Notes under the pieces: model-generated
What the model saw: the letters and a program-made list of their open reading frames with translations, nothing else
Databases searched by the model: none
What the model was told of the DNA's origin: nothing
Assembly: GCA_008729055.1 (NCBI GenBank)
Contig: SDUX01000090.1
Span: 94,430 to 158,429 of the forward strand
From: Pyropia haitanensis
Lineage: Eukaryota; Rhodophyta; Bangiophyceae; Bangiales; Bangiaceae
Reading direction: 5' to 3'
Length of the DNA: 64,000 bases
Program-made: the position numbers and the translations under genes
Shown here: positions 29,815 through 40,613 of the stretch, piece after piece
Layout: each line of letters begins with the position of its first letter
How positions within the stretch are numbered: the stretch's first letter is position 1

Positions 29815-30785
29815 GCTATAGGCGCCCGCTCCGAGCGCTTTTGAGCGCAATGGGTCTACCTTGATTAATGAACGCTAAGACCAGAGGTACCTGTTGGCCA
29901 CTGAGCCGTAAACATGCAAAGAAAGCACTCTGCAGTTCACTCATTGGTGACTGACTCACTGCTGATACGGTGGTATGCATTGCGGCGCAGCTGGTTGCGC
30001 CCACAGCGCAGTTGAGAGTGCAAAAAGCTATGGAGGTAGCTGAGTACACTGTCTAGATCTGATAGATGTAGTTTTTGAAGGATGAGAGCGCTGTGGGGCG
30101 TTGGAAGGCCTATCACGCCTACCTGTCCAGAATGGACATTTTGGGGGCCCATATCACCCACTTCTCGACGTTTGCGACACTTTCTGAGCACATACTCGTG
30201 CTCAGCGTCATCGAATTAGTCTGATGGGAACAGCTTGAGAAATTTTTGCTTCACTTTCTGAAACGCGTTGTAGCGGCGTGTGACGCATTGCACCGAGGTG
30301 TGTGTGGGGCAGCGTCACGACGTGTAACACGAGCCAAGGACTAGTTCACCAACTTTTCTGAAGCATGCTCAATCGACTAAACCGACGTCGCTGAGTACGG
30401 TTATGTGCTCAAAATGTTTCGCAAACGTCGGGAAGTGGGTCACACAGACCCCCAAAGTGACCATTCTGGACAGGTAGCCTCGACAGGCTGTCTAACGCCC
30501 CACAGTGGTCTCGCGCACTAGAAGCTACAGTTCTCAGATCCCAACAGTACAGCAGACCTCCTCCACTACATTTGTGGTTCTCATCGGCGCTATGGGCGCG
30601 TCCAGCTGCGCGACATTGCCCAAAGCGCCACCCTTTGCACAGGTTCAACAATGTCCGGACCCCGGCAAGCCGTCCAACCACTTTGAGCAATTGTACGCCA
30701 CCAGGTACTCATACCCTCAGTGTCTGTGCAAGAAAAGAGGACGGTGAACCACCAAAAAGCTCTGGGAGGCGGGGCGTTTATAGCA
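29815..30785. repeat. Giant imperfect palindrome (~0.97 kb)
   Basis: The left half (29815-~30295) and right half (~30305-30785) are diverged reverse complements about one centre near 30300. Paired landmarks: CTATAGGCGCCC (29816) with the complement of CTATAAACGCCCC; GCGCAGCTGG near 29985; CTGTGGGGCG (30091) with 30496-30505; CTACCTGTCCAGAATGG near 30120; GACGTTTGCGA near 30167; AGCACATA near 30185. Identity is about 80% in the best 130 bp. No ORF. It could be two inverted copies of a ~450-bp element or a foldback/long-TIR transposon. Confidence 0.8.
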
Positions 30786-31600
30786 TGAAGCGCTTCCCTC
30801 CCCAAGTTCCTGGCTTTTTCTGTCCCCCATGATGGTGCAGAGCAATAAAAAGATACATCAATAGTCGCAGCGTCACCAGTTTACTCGGGAATGACGGATC
30901 CCTCCAGCTCCGCGGGTCCTATGTACTCCACATGCACGTACATACCGAGCAACAGGTCACACCATAACGGACCGGCGGCGCTTGTCAGCGCTATTTACTG
31001 AAAAAAAAATTAATGGCTGATGGAGCGTGGACCATTGGGAACGCCAAAAAGGCACAACTGACGGCGTTTCACCGTCACGAGCGCGCCCGAGCGGCGGAAC
31101 CAGTGGTGTGAGGGTGATGCACTTCGGCCCTCCATGAAACCGTTGTGGTCGCGGCCGTGACAGACGTGTGTGCAGGCGCGCTCTCAACACTGATAGGAGT
31201 CGGAGACAAGGCATACATATCCACCAAGTCTGCTCGGAGAGCGTAAAACGGCGAAGCGGGCGACCGAGGCGGGGTGGAGGGGGGCGTCAGACGCCGGCGC
31301 TTCAGTCTTCGGCGTTGGCAGTCGCAAGTCGCTGACCAGGATGGGTTCAGAGTCAAATATTGTAATCCCATCTCCGGAAACAATTGATTCAGTACTACAA
31401 TCTTCATCTTGCCCAGTTCAGATTGTGCAACAGCCTATCAGGTTGGACGAATTGGACATCTGATTCGCCAGATAGGCCAGGAGATGTGAGTCAAGTCGGA
31501 TCTGTATGTACTGTTGACCTCCATGGAATAATCGCTTGGATTGTAATTTTAATCAAATATCTCTGCCTGCCATGTGAGGAGCTGGTCGCCACAGTCGTCT
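30786..31600. other. Gene-free stretch
   Basis: No coding region or RNA gene supported. Confidence 0.5.
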
Positions 31601-32460
31601 TGCTGCCCGGCCGCCTCAACCAGCGTCAGGGGAGGCGGCTCGCCGCGGCGCGGGCGCCAGCCTGCCGCGGTCGCGTCAGGGGGGAGACCGCAGTGCGCGG
31701 CGGCGGCGTCAGCCCCCCCCACCGGCCGGGGCAGTGGCGGTGGAGTGTGGGAGTGGCGGCAGACGGCGCTGCCACGACGGTCGCGCGGGGGGGGAGCGGC
31801 GGCAGCCGCCGCCGCCGCAACCGCGATGCAAGCGGTGGTGCGCAGCAGCGGCGGTGGCCGCTGCCGCCGTGGCAGCGGCTGCAGGGGCAGCGTTGGCAAG
31901 CGGCTGCCGCCGCCGCCGCCGCCTCCACCGCTGCCGCCGTCGCCAGACCCGTGGCGGTGGGCGGCGGCGGTGATTGCCCCAGCGGCCGCAGCCGCAGCCG
32001 CGGGGGCAGCGGTGACGGGTTGCGGCGGTCGCGGCCGCGTAGGAGACACAGGCGGCGGAGGACGGCAGCGGCCGCCACCGGGGCCACCGCGACGGCTGCG
32101 GCGGCCGAGGCGGCGGCGGCCACTGCCACCACGGGAGCAGCGGCGTAAAGTGCGGCTAGGGTAGCGGCTGCTGCCGAGCGCCGCAGCCGGTGGGGCTACC
32201 AATGCTGCGCGGGGCGGCCGGAGCAGCCTGCGGCTGCCGGGGAGGCAGGGGTGGCGGGGGCGGCCGGGGTAGCTGGGGCGGCCGGGGTGGCGGGGGCGGC
32301 CGGGGTGGCGGGGGCAACCGTGCCGACCGGGGCGGCCGCGGGGACCGCAGCCGCCCCGCCGGTGCCGCCCCGCCCGCCGGTGACGCGCCATGGGGAGGCG
32401 ATGCGTGGCGACCACGACGAGCGGGCCACCAGATCGCGCGCGTAGAAGCGTAGACGTACA
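31601..32460. repeat. GC-rich low-complexity tract with 18-bp repeats
   Basis: GGCGGC-rich DNA with a clean tandem section at ~32240-32330 made of GGCCGGGGTGGCGGGGGC-like units, about five copies (collagen-like PAAPAT on the minus strand). No gene supported. Confidence 0.7.
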
Positions 32461-32632
32461 AACTGGCGGGAACACACGGTTACCCGACGAGCGAGACAGC
32501 CAAAAAATTTCCAGCCGGGCAATTGCCAGCCAGGCGCGCCGGCCAACGAGGCGTGCCTCACGGTGGTGGGGGGGTGCCCGAGGTGATTTCGGAGGGGTGC
32601 CCCAGAGAGGCCGTGAGAGCCTGTATACTAAA

Positions 32633-32702
32633 CCGGCGATTTGAGAGCCTGGACGCAGGTATACACTAAGCCCCCCTCAGGCACCCGTGAGAGGGTGTAT
32701 AC
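32633..32702. repeat. GTATAC cluster (right)
   Basis: GTATAC at 32633, 32659 and 32697, spaced 26 and 38 bp apart. Partner of the cluster at 27227-27313. Confidence 0.35.
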
Positions 32703-35078
32703 TGGACCGTGTCTTTCGCTCATCGGGCGGGGGCAAGGGTCGGGGCGCCCCCCCCCCCCCCATGCCCACCCTGCCCCCACAGCCCCCCAGCTCCCCCGCC
32801 AGCCCGCCCAGGACAATCACCGCCGCCGCCACCAGCACGTCCACCGCTGGCGAGTCCTGTCACCCCCCCCCCTGCGGAGACCGCCTGCAGCACCACCCCC
32901 CGCGCCGCGGCGCGAACCGACCCGCTCGCCGCCCCCAGTTCCCACCGCATGATCACCGCCGCGTCGCCGTGGGAAGGGAGTGCCCGGAGGGTGGCCCTAA
33001 TCGCCGCCTGGCAGCTGTCGGCCCGGAGGACGGCGGCGGCGGCGCGGGCGCCACAGCCGGCGCCGCCGCCCCCAACCCGTCCACTCTCGTCGCCGTAGCC
33101 CCCTTCGTCGTCGTCTTCATCCCCCTCGCGCTCCCCCTCGCGCTCCCCCTCCACCTCCCACCCCGCCCCCCCCCCTCGCACGCAAAGGCCATAAACGCCG
33201 ACCGCCAGTTCCCCCCCCCCTGTTCCTGCCACCAGCGTGACGGCGCGGTGGCTGTTGATATGAGGAGGGAGGCGGGGTGTGCATTTAACGGTCAGCACCT
33301 CGCGGATCTTGTCGTGCGGGGGTGCGAGTGCGGAAGCAATCGATGGCTGGTGGGAGCTCTTACGTGTTCGATGTAACGCGGACACGTGAATCGTGTTTCT
33401 TGTGGAAGGGTGCCTCGTGTTCCGGTGTCGCACAATAATTGGACAGAACGAAGATACTCGCCCCAAGGCGGGGATGACACGAGACGGGGATTCCTTGAGC
33501 GGGGACGGGGTCCTCATTTTCTGATGCGTTCCGGGGGAAGGGTCCTTTGACGTGGGTTCTCGCGCTCTGGCGCGAGCCATGGCCAGCCAAGGCAGGCAGG
33601 CCGTGCCGTGCCGTGCTCTGTGAGAGCGCGGGTGTGGAAGGTGAGGGGGGGTCCAGCAAAGCAAGTGGGGAGGGGCGGGCCCTGCCAGCATTCTTGCACC
33701 AGCCGCAGCCGAGGCTTCGCGTGCATCGGCCACCCATCCCGTGAGGCCAGCCTGGGAAGGGTCTGGACAAAACGCCCACGCCGGGCGGACCATTATGGGG
33801 GGGGAAGATATCCAGCCCGGCACACGGCGGCGGCGGGGCGCCGTCCACAAGGAGGCCACACCTGTTCGGTGCAGACTTTTTGGGGTGCCAGGCCGACCGG
33901 GCAGTTCCTGTTTCTCTCCACCGATTGCCGTGTCTCTGTTGGGCTCACTGCTTACCGGCCGTCCGTTGACTGACTCCGGGCGACCTTATCGGATGGTCCC
34001 TGTGACATCCGCGGATTTCGGGTGTCACGTGCGATAGATTCGATCTGATACATTGTTGCACGAAATACGCGTCTTCAATCGTTTTACCTTTTTCTCCGCT
34101 CACGTCGAGCGCCGGCTGACAGAACCGCCGCAATCTTCAGCGAGTGGGATGGGCCTTCTTCACTGAAGAACGCACAGCCGTCGCCTGCGTTCCACTGCTT
34201 GCCAGAGTGCCCGTCGGTCCCTGTCGCAGTTCTCGCCCGCGGCTTGGACGAACCGGGAGAGTATAGCGACCGCCGCCTTGCTCAGGGTTCCGGCACCGCT
34301 GCGCGAGGAGCGGTCTTTGTGCACTTTCCCGTTGACTTTGACGCCACGGGCGGTGCTGCGACGGGGCACCCCCGGCAGCCTCCGCCCCACAAACGGCCGA
34401 GCGGCCACCGCGCGCCTACTCGGCACGACCACCGTGCGCCCACGCGGCGCGACCGACGCGTGCCCACTCCGCCCGCGCACCATCTCACAAATGCTGCCGC
34501 GCGGTGGCCGCGGACTTCCCAGCAGCATAACCATCCCTCACGGGCGTCCCGCCGCCGCCGCGGCCGCCGCTCGCAGAAGTTGCTGCCCTGCGTCCCGAAC
34601 CCCAAGCGATCATCCTCGTCATCTACTGTGGCAGCGGCGCGTTGACGGCGGCGGGGGCGGCGCCGTTCGCGTGGTGCGGGGCGCTGCGGCCGCCGCCGGA
34701 GTGTGGGACATCACACACGCCGCCGCACCTAGGCGCCGCGTCCGGCATAGGACCGCGGCGGGGCGGCGGCGGCGGGCGCGGCGGCTGTGGCAGCGGCAGC
34801 GGCGGCGGCGTGTTGGGTCGTGCGCCTGGCGCGGTCTGTCGCTGGTGTTGGGGGGTGCGTGTGCCACGGCAGCTGCTGCACGGGCGGCGCCGGCGCTGCC
34901 AGCGGCGGCCGGTGGGCGGACAAGGGAGCGGAGGGGGGGCTGGTCGTGCTGTGGGGAGCGCGGCGCGAGGGGGGGGCGGCGCGTGGCTGGGACAGGGGTC
35001 TTAAGGTGGTGGGGGGGGTATTTCTGCCGCCCCCTCTGCAAGCCTCTCTTCCCAGAATCTCAACCCGTCGCCGCCGAC
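32703..35078. other. No supported gene
   Basis: Mixed sequence with C-runs and an open minus-strand frame (32720-33859) that lacks recognisable domains; treated as chance opening. The plus frame used by the next entry is already open from about 34278, but Arg/Ala/Gly-rich and without an obvious start. Confidence 0.4.
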
Positions 35079-36839
35079 ATGGGCCAGGTAGAAGACGCTG
35101 CTGGTGTTGGCGACGATGGCGCTCTTCCCCTGCCGCTGCAAGAGGACGATAACGAGACGGACGATGGCGGCGGCGACGCTGCCGTCAGCGGCGGCGGCGA
35201 GGCGGCGGACGATGTCGACAGCGAGGAAGGCGGCTCTATCACGCCAGACGACGTGGCACAGCTGGAGCACGCGGTCGCGGTCAAGGAGGTTCTCTTGCGC
35301 GGCCTGTCGGCGCGCCTCGGCGCCGCGAGGGCCACCAAAGCTTTGGCAAAGCCGGGCGAAGAGTCTCTGGCCGCTGCGTATGTCCGGCCTGGCGAAGCAA
35401 TCGAGGGCGTCACGACGGGCGGCGGCGCCCTGCCGGCGACGGACAGGGATGCGGCGACTGCGAACGACGCTACGGCGGCTGCGGTTTGAGCAGCCGTGGC
35501 ACCCGCCGTCGCCTGGGTGGCGGAGAAGGGGCCAACCACCGAAGAAGCCTTGCTGATGGGGCGCGTGCGGCGGGCGGCGGGGCTCGTTTCCGCGGCCGCG
35601 CGGAGGATGGCCCGGCGCTCGGCTAACAATAACCCGCGTTGGGAAGGGCGTCCCGTCAACATCGCAGACGGGGGCATCTCTTGGTGCCGGGCAGGTCGCA
35701 GCAGCGGCCACAACGCACGCTCCAAGGACTGCCCCGTCAAGCGCTTGTGCGGCGACAACCCCGACGCCTACGACCGCGATATGGATCCAGCGGCGACGGA
35801 CCCGTTCGCCAACCGGGCGAGCGTCACGCACTCGGTCACGCTGCCTGTGGCGGCCGTGCTTGGTGCAATTTGCGGGAACGTGCCGGCATGCGGAGGCGGC
35901 GCTGCTGCCAAAATTCAAGCGGCGCACGACGGGCTGCGGCAGGCGCTTGAGGACGTCTCCGAGGCAGTCGCGTAGCTGCACTTTTCAATGAAGATGGTCT
36001 TTGTGAACATGGTGCTGGCGCTCTACGACGATGGCGGCGCGGCGGGGTGGGAGGCCGCGCTTCCGACGTCCAAGGAGGACTGGACAACCTATTGGCTGTG
36101 GCTGTCCTACTCTCTCGGCTGCTATGAAGCATCTGGGAGCGTTTTGCCGTCCGGTGCCGTCTGCGACACGTGCGGCGCGGTCCGCGACAACCAGCGCTGC
36201 GGCAGAAGTGGGGGCGGTGGAGCTGTCGCTCGTTTAGATGCGGCGCACCCAAGGCTCATGGCGGCAACGCGAGGGGCGACGCTTGCACTCGCGGCTGCCT
36301 TTACCCCCGCCTCCGACGCCCACCTCCCTGCCAGAAACAGCCGCGCGCGGTGGAATTCTGTGGCCACCACCGTCGCGACGCACTGTCAGCAGACGGTGGC
36401 GGTGGCGGTGCGCGGGCTGGCACGCCAGGTGGCCAGGTCGGTGACGAGCTCGGAGGCGACGGATGCCGGCAAGGCGGCCAGTGCAAATGTGCGGGGGAAG
36501 TGGGAAGCCGCCGTCTACGCGTCGGCGGTCAGCTGCTTGGAGCTCGGGTCGGACGACCTGCAAGGAGCAAACGGCGCGGATTTGGACGATCTGCCGCCGT
36601 CCGTCCGCAGCGCCGCGGTCATGCACATCGCGGCGGCACGCGCCACTACGCAGCCGTCACACCTCTTCCCCGTGCGGTCTGCCGACGCGTTGGCTGCCCG
36701 CTGGTGGCGCTACCTTCCCTTCCTGATCGCCGTTCTCCGGAAAGGGGTGGACAAGCCCTCCAGCCTCGTGCCGGGCGCGTCAGCGTCGCTGCACCGCCAC
36801 GGAACAGTGACAAAGGCGATGCTGACGCAGGTGATTTAG
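35079..36839 (+). pseudogene. Coding-looking frame with in-frame stops, unknown protein
   Basis: Three consecutive ORFs lie in one frame: 35079-35489 (acidic N-terminus MGQVEDAAGVGDD), 35490-35975 and 35976-36839, separated by TGA (35487) and TAG (35973). The frame ends at TAG (36837) but stays open afterwards to 37289. No frameshift is needed. The composition is protein-like rather than repeat-like: DRDMDPAATDPFANRASV, DWTTYWLWLSYSLGCYE, CDTCGAVRDNQRCG, RWWRYLPFLIAVLRKG. I do not recognise a family. It may be a decayed transposon protein with nonsense mutations, or stops may be read through. Chance opening is less likely for the third ORF, which has normal amino-acid diversity. Confidence 0.4.
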
Positions 36840-37056
36840 CGGCTGCTCCCAGGCAGCCACGCCCTTATCAAGGACGTCCGCCGCCGGGGGGCAGCTGCCA
36901 TTGCAGCGCGCGTGCGAGGCCACCCGGTTGGCACGAGCAGCTCGACGGTGGGGGCGGACTTCTCTACGAACGGGTGCGGGGGCGTAGGGGGCGCCCCCAC
37001 CGGCGGGCTGACGTCCGCCAGGAACGGGTCCCCCGGCGCACAACGCAAATCATACA
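36840..37056 (+). other. Junction between the unknown frame and retroelement E3
   Basis: The plus frame continues (RLLPGSHALIKDVRRRG...) while the minus-strand ORF2 of E3 ends at 37057. No 3' UTR like those of E1/E2 is present here. Confidence 0.4.
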
Positions 37057-40000
37057 TCACCCCGCCCGGCCCCTCAAACAGAGAGCCGGGCGGCGGCGAC
37101 GATGTGGCCCCATCCCGGGCGCCGCCAGCAGGCCGCGGCCCCGTGGCGGCAATCCCCAGTGGAGACGACGCCGCCCCTCCCCCCCCCCAAGCGGAAGGGA
37201 CAGGGACGGCGCCCCTCCCAGCGGCGGTGGCGACGGTGGTGAAGGTGGTCCTCGTCCCCCCCCCCCGGCACCCAAAGGCGGGGGGGTGAGACCAGCCGAC
37301 GCGGTCGGCGCTGACGTCCCGGCCGCCGCCCCACTTGCGGTGGCGCGGCCCGCGCGTCCCCGCCCTTCACGGCGGCGGCGGACGGCGGTCGCCGAAACAG
37401 ACGGCCGAAACGCCGCCCCAGTTGGGGGTGGCGAGCGCGGGGCGGCCACCCGGACCGCCAGACCCTCAGCGGCCCGGCCGGCCGCAAACGCCAGGGCCGC
37501 CCCGGCCCGCGGGCCGCGTGGCACTTGTGGTGCCGGGGCGACAGCAGCCGCCCCCGCACGTTCCGCGGGCTCGGGCCGAGGCCTGGGAGGCGCCCAACGT
37601 GGGGTGGGGCGCGGGGGGGGGGGGGGGGTGGCAGTCGCACCGGCAACCGCCGGCCCCCACGCCGGGAGCGGCACCGCCCCCGCCGCGGCCGGCGACGGGC
37701 ACCCCTCCACCGCGGCGGCTACAGCCGCCAGGGCGGTTGAGTGGCGGCGGCCGTCCCGCAGCGCACTCACCCACGAGGCCAGCGCGGCCGCCACCAGCAC
37801 CCGTGACAGCCCCCCCACCCCCAGCCCCCCCATCGCCACTGGCAGCGCAGCGCGCTCTACAACGGCCGCCCTCGTCGCCGCCGAGTCCCGCGCGTCCAGC
37901 AGCAGCGCCTCAAGCGCCCGCCGGCCAGCGCCGTCCACCGCCGCCGCCAGCCGGGCGCCCGCCACCAGAGGCAAGGCCCGCAGCCAGTAGTTGGCACGCG
38001 AGCCCGCGCACAGGCGCAGCAACAGCAGCTGCGCCTGGAGGGCAGAGGGGGGCAGCGCCACGATGGCGTCCGTCAGCTGCCCCATCTCGGCCGCCAAGGC
38101 GTCCACCCCCTCCGCCACGTGGGCGTCTGTCCCAAGAGGGACAGAGAACTGGGACAGCCCCTCCCCCGACCACGCCCCCTCCCACCCCGCGGGCGCCGGC
38201 GCCCCCGACGGCGACCACCCCACGCACTTGGCGGGGGCCAGCTCCGCGTCAATCTCGGCGCCCACCGCCGCCGCGTCCCGCATCAGCCGCGCCAGGTCCG
38301 CAGAGGGGCCGGCCGCGACGACGTCGTCGTGGAACGCCCGCAGGAGCAGTCCGGGGTGCAGCTCCTGCAGGCGGTCCAGCACCAGCGCCAGCGCCGCAGC
38401 GTGCAGCAGGGGGCCCAGCGGGTCGCCCTGCTGAGCGCCCCGCTGGGCCTCCAGCCACCGCCGCAGTGGCGCCGGCAGCACCGTGGCGGCGCCCCCCCCC
38501 CCCGGCCGCCCCCGCCGCTGCGCCCGCGTGGGGCGTGGCCCCGCCCCCTCCCCCTCCGCCCACGCGTACACCCGCGGGGCCGCCCCGCCGTAGGCCCACT
38601 CCAGGTAGGGCGCCACGACAGGCAGCGCGCGACCCAGCCAGGCCAGCGCCGCGGCGCGCGAGGAGAGGTTGAAGGCGTTCCGGAAGTCTAGCTGGACCAC
38701 CGCGTGCTGGGAGTGGTGGGCCAGGTGCGCGTCGAGCTCGTGTAGTATGCGCTCGCACGCACCCGACACCCCCACCCCCAGCTGCACGGGGCCCAGCCAG
38801 TCCGCCGCGGCCGCACGCACCGTCAGCGCAATGGCGGCCGCCGCCAGCTTCCGCACCACCTCCGGCATGCCGATTGGGCGCAGCCGGGGGAGCCCGTCGG
38901 CGTCGTCCCCCCCCGGCTTGCGCAGCAGCAGCAGGTCGGCCCCGGCGAGGGCGTGCGCGGCAGCCGCCGGCACGCGCGTCACCCCCCCCTCCCCCGCCAG
39001 CAGCTCCACCACCCCCACCAGTGTGTCCCGCCCCGCGTCCCCCAGGGCCCACAGGTGCTCCATTCGGAGCCCCGAGGGCCCCGGGGCCGCCCGCCGCGGC
39101 GCCGATCGGATGGCCCGGATGACCGTCTCGCGGGTCACCCGGGCCGGGGTGTCGGGCCGCTCGCCCGCCTCGGCCGCGCGGGCAAGGGCGGCGGGAAACG
39201 CCGCCTCGACCGACGCCACAGTGGCCAAGGCGGGGGTAGCGGGCGGGAACAAAGCCCCCGCTTTGGCCAGCACGGCGGGGTTGCAGGGGGCGGCCGGCTC
39301 CGCTAGCAGCGCCCGCGCCGCCGCGCTCAGCCGCCCCGCCCGCACAAGCCGCAGCACCCGCCGCTCCGCCGCCGTCGGGGGGAGGGCGGCGGTAGGCGGC
39401 ACCCGGCCGCCGCGGCGGGCGCCGCCCGCCCACGACCGGGAGCCCCCCCCCCCGGGCCGGTCCCCGTCCGGCGGCGGCCGCCACACACCCGCGTTGCGGT
39501 CTGCCAGGGCCGCGGCAAACTCGCCGCTCAGCAGGGCCGCCGCACGCGCCGCCCGTGTCAGAGGCGTGGGGGTGTGGCGGCCGTCGCGAGGGGGGGCGGG
39601 GACGTGCAGCAGCAGCGAGGGGAGCAGGAGCTGCCAGAGCCAGGCGTGCTCCTGCTCCGGCTGCCGCCGCGTCCACTCCATCGCCGCCCCCATCAACAGC
39701 CGCCACGCCCCCAGCAGATCCGCTGGCACGTGCGCCGCGGTGCGGGCACCCGACGCCAGCAGCGGCCCCCAGTCCCCCCCAGCGGGTGCCACCTCCCCCA
39801 GAAAGTCTGCCAACCGCCGCCGCCACCCGGCGTGGTCAGTCTCAAAGAGCGTTGGGGCGGCCGCGGCTTCAGCGGCAGCCCCCGCCTCGACATCCTCCCC
39901 CACCCCCCGCGCCCCAGCGGCCCCCCCGGGTGCCCGCCGGTGGCGAGCGTGCCGGGGGTTGGCCGGGCACTGCGGCTGGTGAGCAGCGAGGGAGCTGCGA

Positions 40001-40613
40001 AACCTCCCCCGTGCCGCCACAAAGGGGTGGGCGCACCAGCGGCACGGCGCCAGGTGGAACGCCGCTACCACCTCCTCGGGCACCACCTCGTGGCGATGCG
40101 CTTTCCGGAGGTGCACCAGCCCAGCCTGGCAGGCCACCCCCCCCTCCAGCACCACCGGGCAGCCCGGCACGGGGCACACCATGGTGCGCCCCCACCGCGC
40201 GATGGTGGCATCCTCGACCGCATCGTCGTCCTCCAGGGCGGGCGCCGCCTCGTCGCGCGCCGCCCCCGTCCCGGGACCCCCCGCAGCACCGCCGGGCGCG
40301 GGCGGGGGGCCGGTGGCGGCACCACCCCCTGGCGGCGCGTGCCGCCCGCCCCCCCTGCACGGGCAGGCAGCCCCCCCGACACTGATGCCCCCGAGCCGCC
40401 AGATGCGCCCCTCCGCTCGTCCGCGGGTCCAGCCTTCCCCAGGCCGTCGCCCCCCCCCCCGGCGCTCAGCGCGACGGCTCCGGTCGCGATCCGCTCCGCC
40501 AGGTCCGCCCCCCCCCCCGCACCGAAAGGGCCTGACCCCTCCCTCCGCGTCGACCCCGCAGCCCCCGCCGCCGGCGAGCGCAGGGCGGGGGTGGTGCGGC
40601 GGGCGTCACTCAT
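37057..40613 (-). pseudogene. E3 ORF2: zinc fingers and reverse transcriptase, RLE missing
   Basis: Begins MSDARRTTPALRSP; the frame breaks between 40182 and 40065. The next frame opens with a CCHH finger (CPVPGC...HLRKAH) and CRWC...H...C. RT motifs: GPSGLRMEHLWALG, RPIGMPEVVRKLAA, VQLDFRNAFN (~38690), GAQQGDPLGP (~38430) and catalytic FHDDVV (~38320), then the thumb region with NYWLRALPL and AALASWVSALRDG. The endonuclease part present in E1 and E2 is absent, so this copy cannot target DNA by itself. Confidence 0.8.

Noticed and set aside
32720..33859. 379-residue minus-strand ORF
   Set aside because: No recognisable family, Gly/Ala/Arg bias in the C-terminal half and an uncertain start; possible but not supportable.
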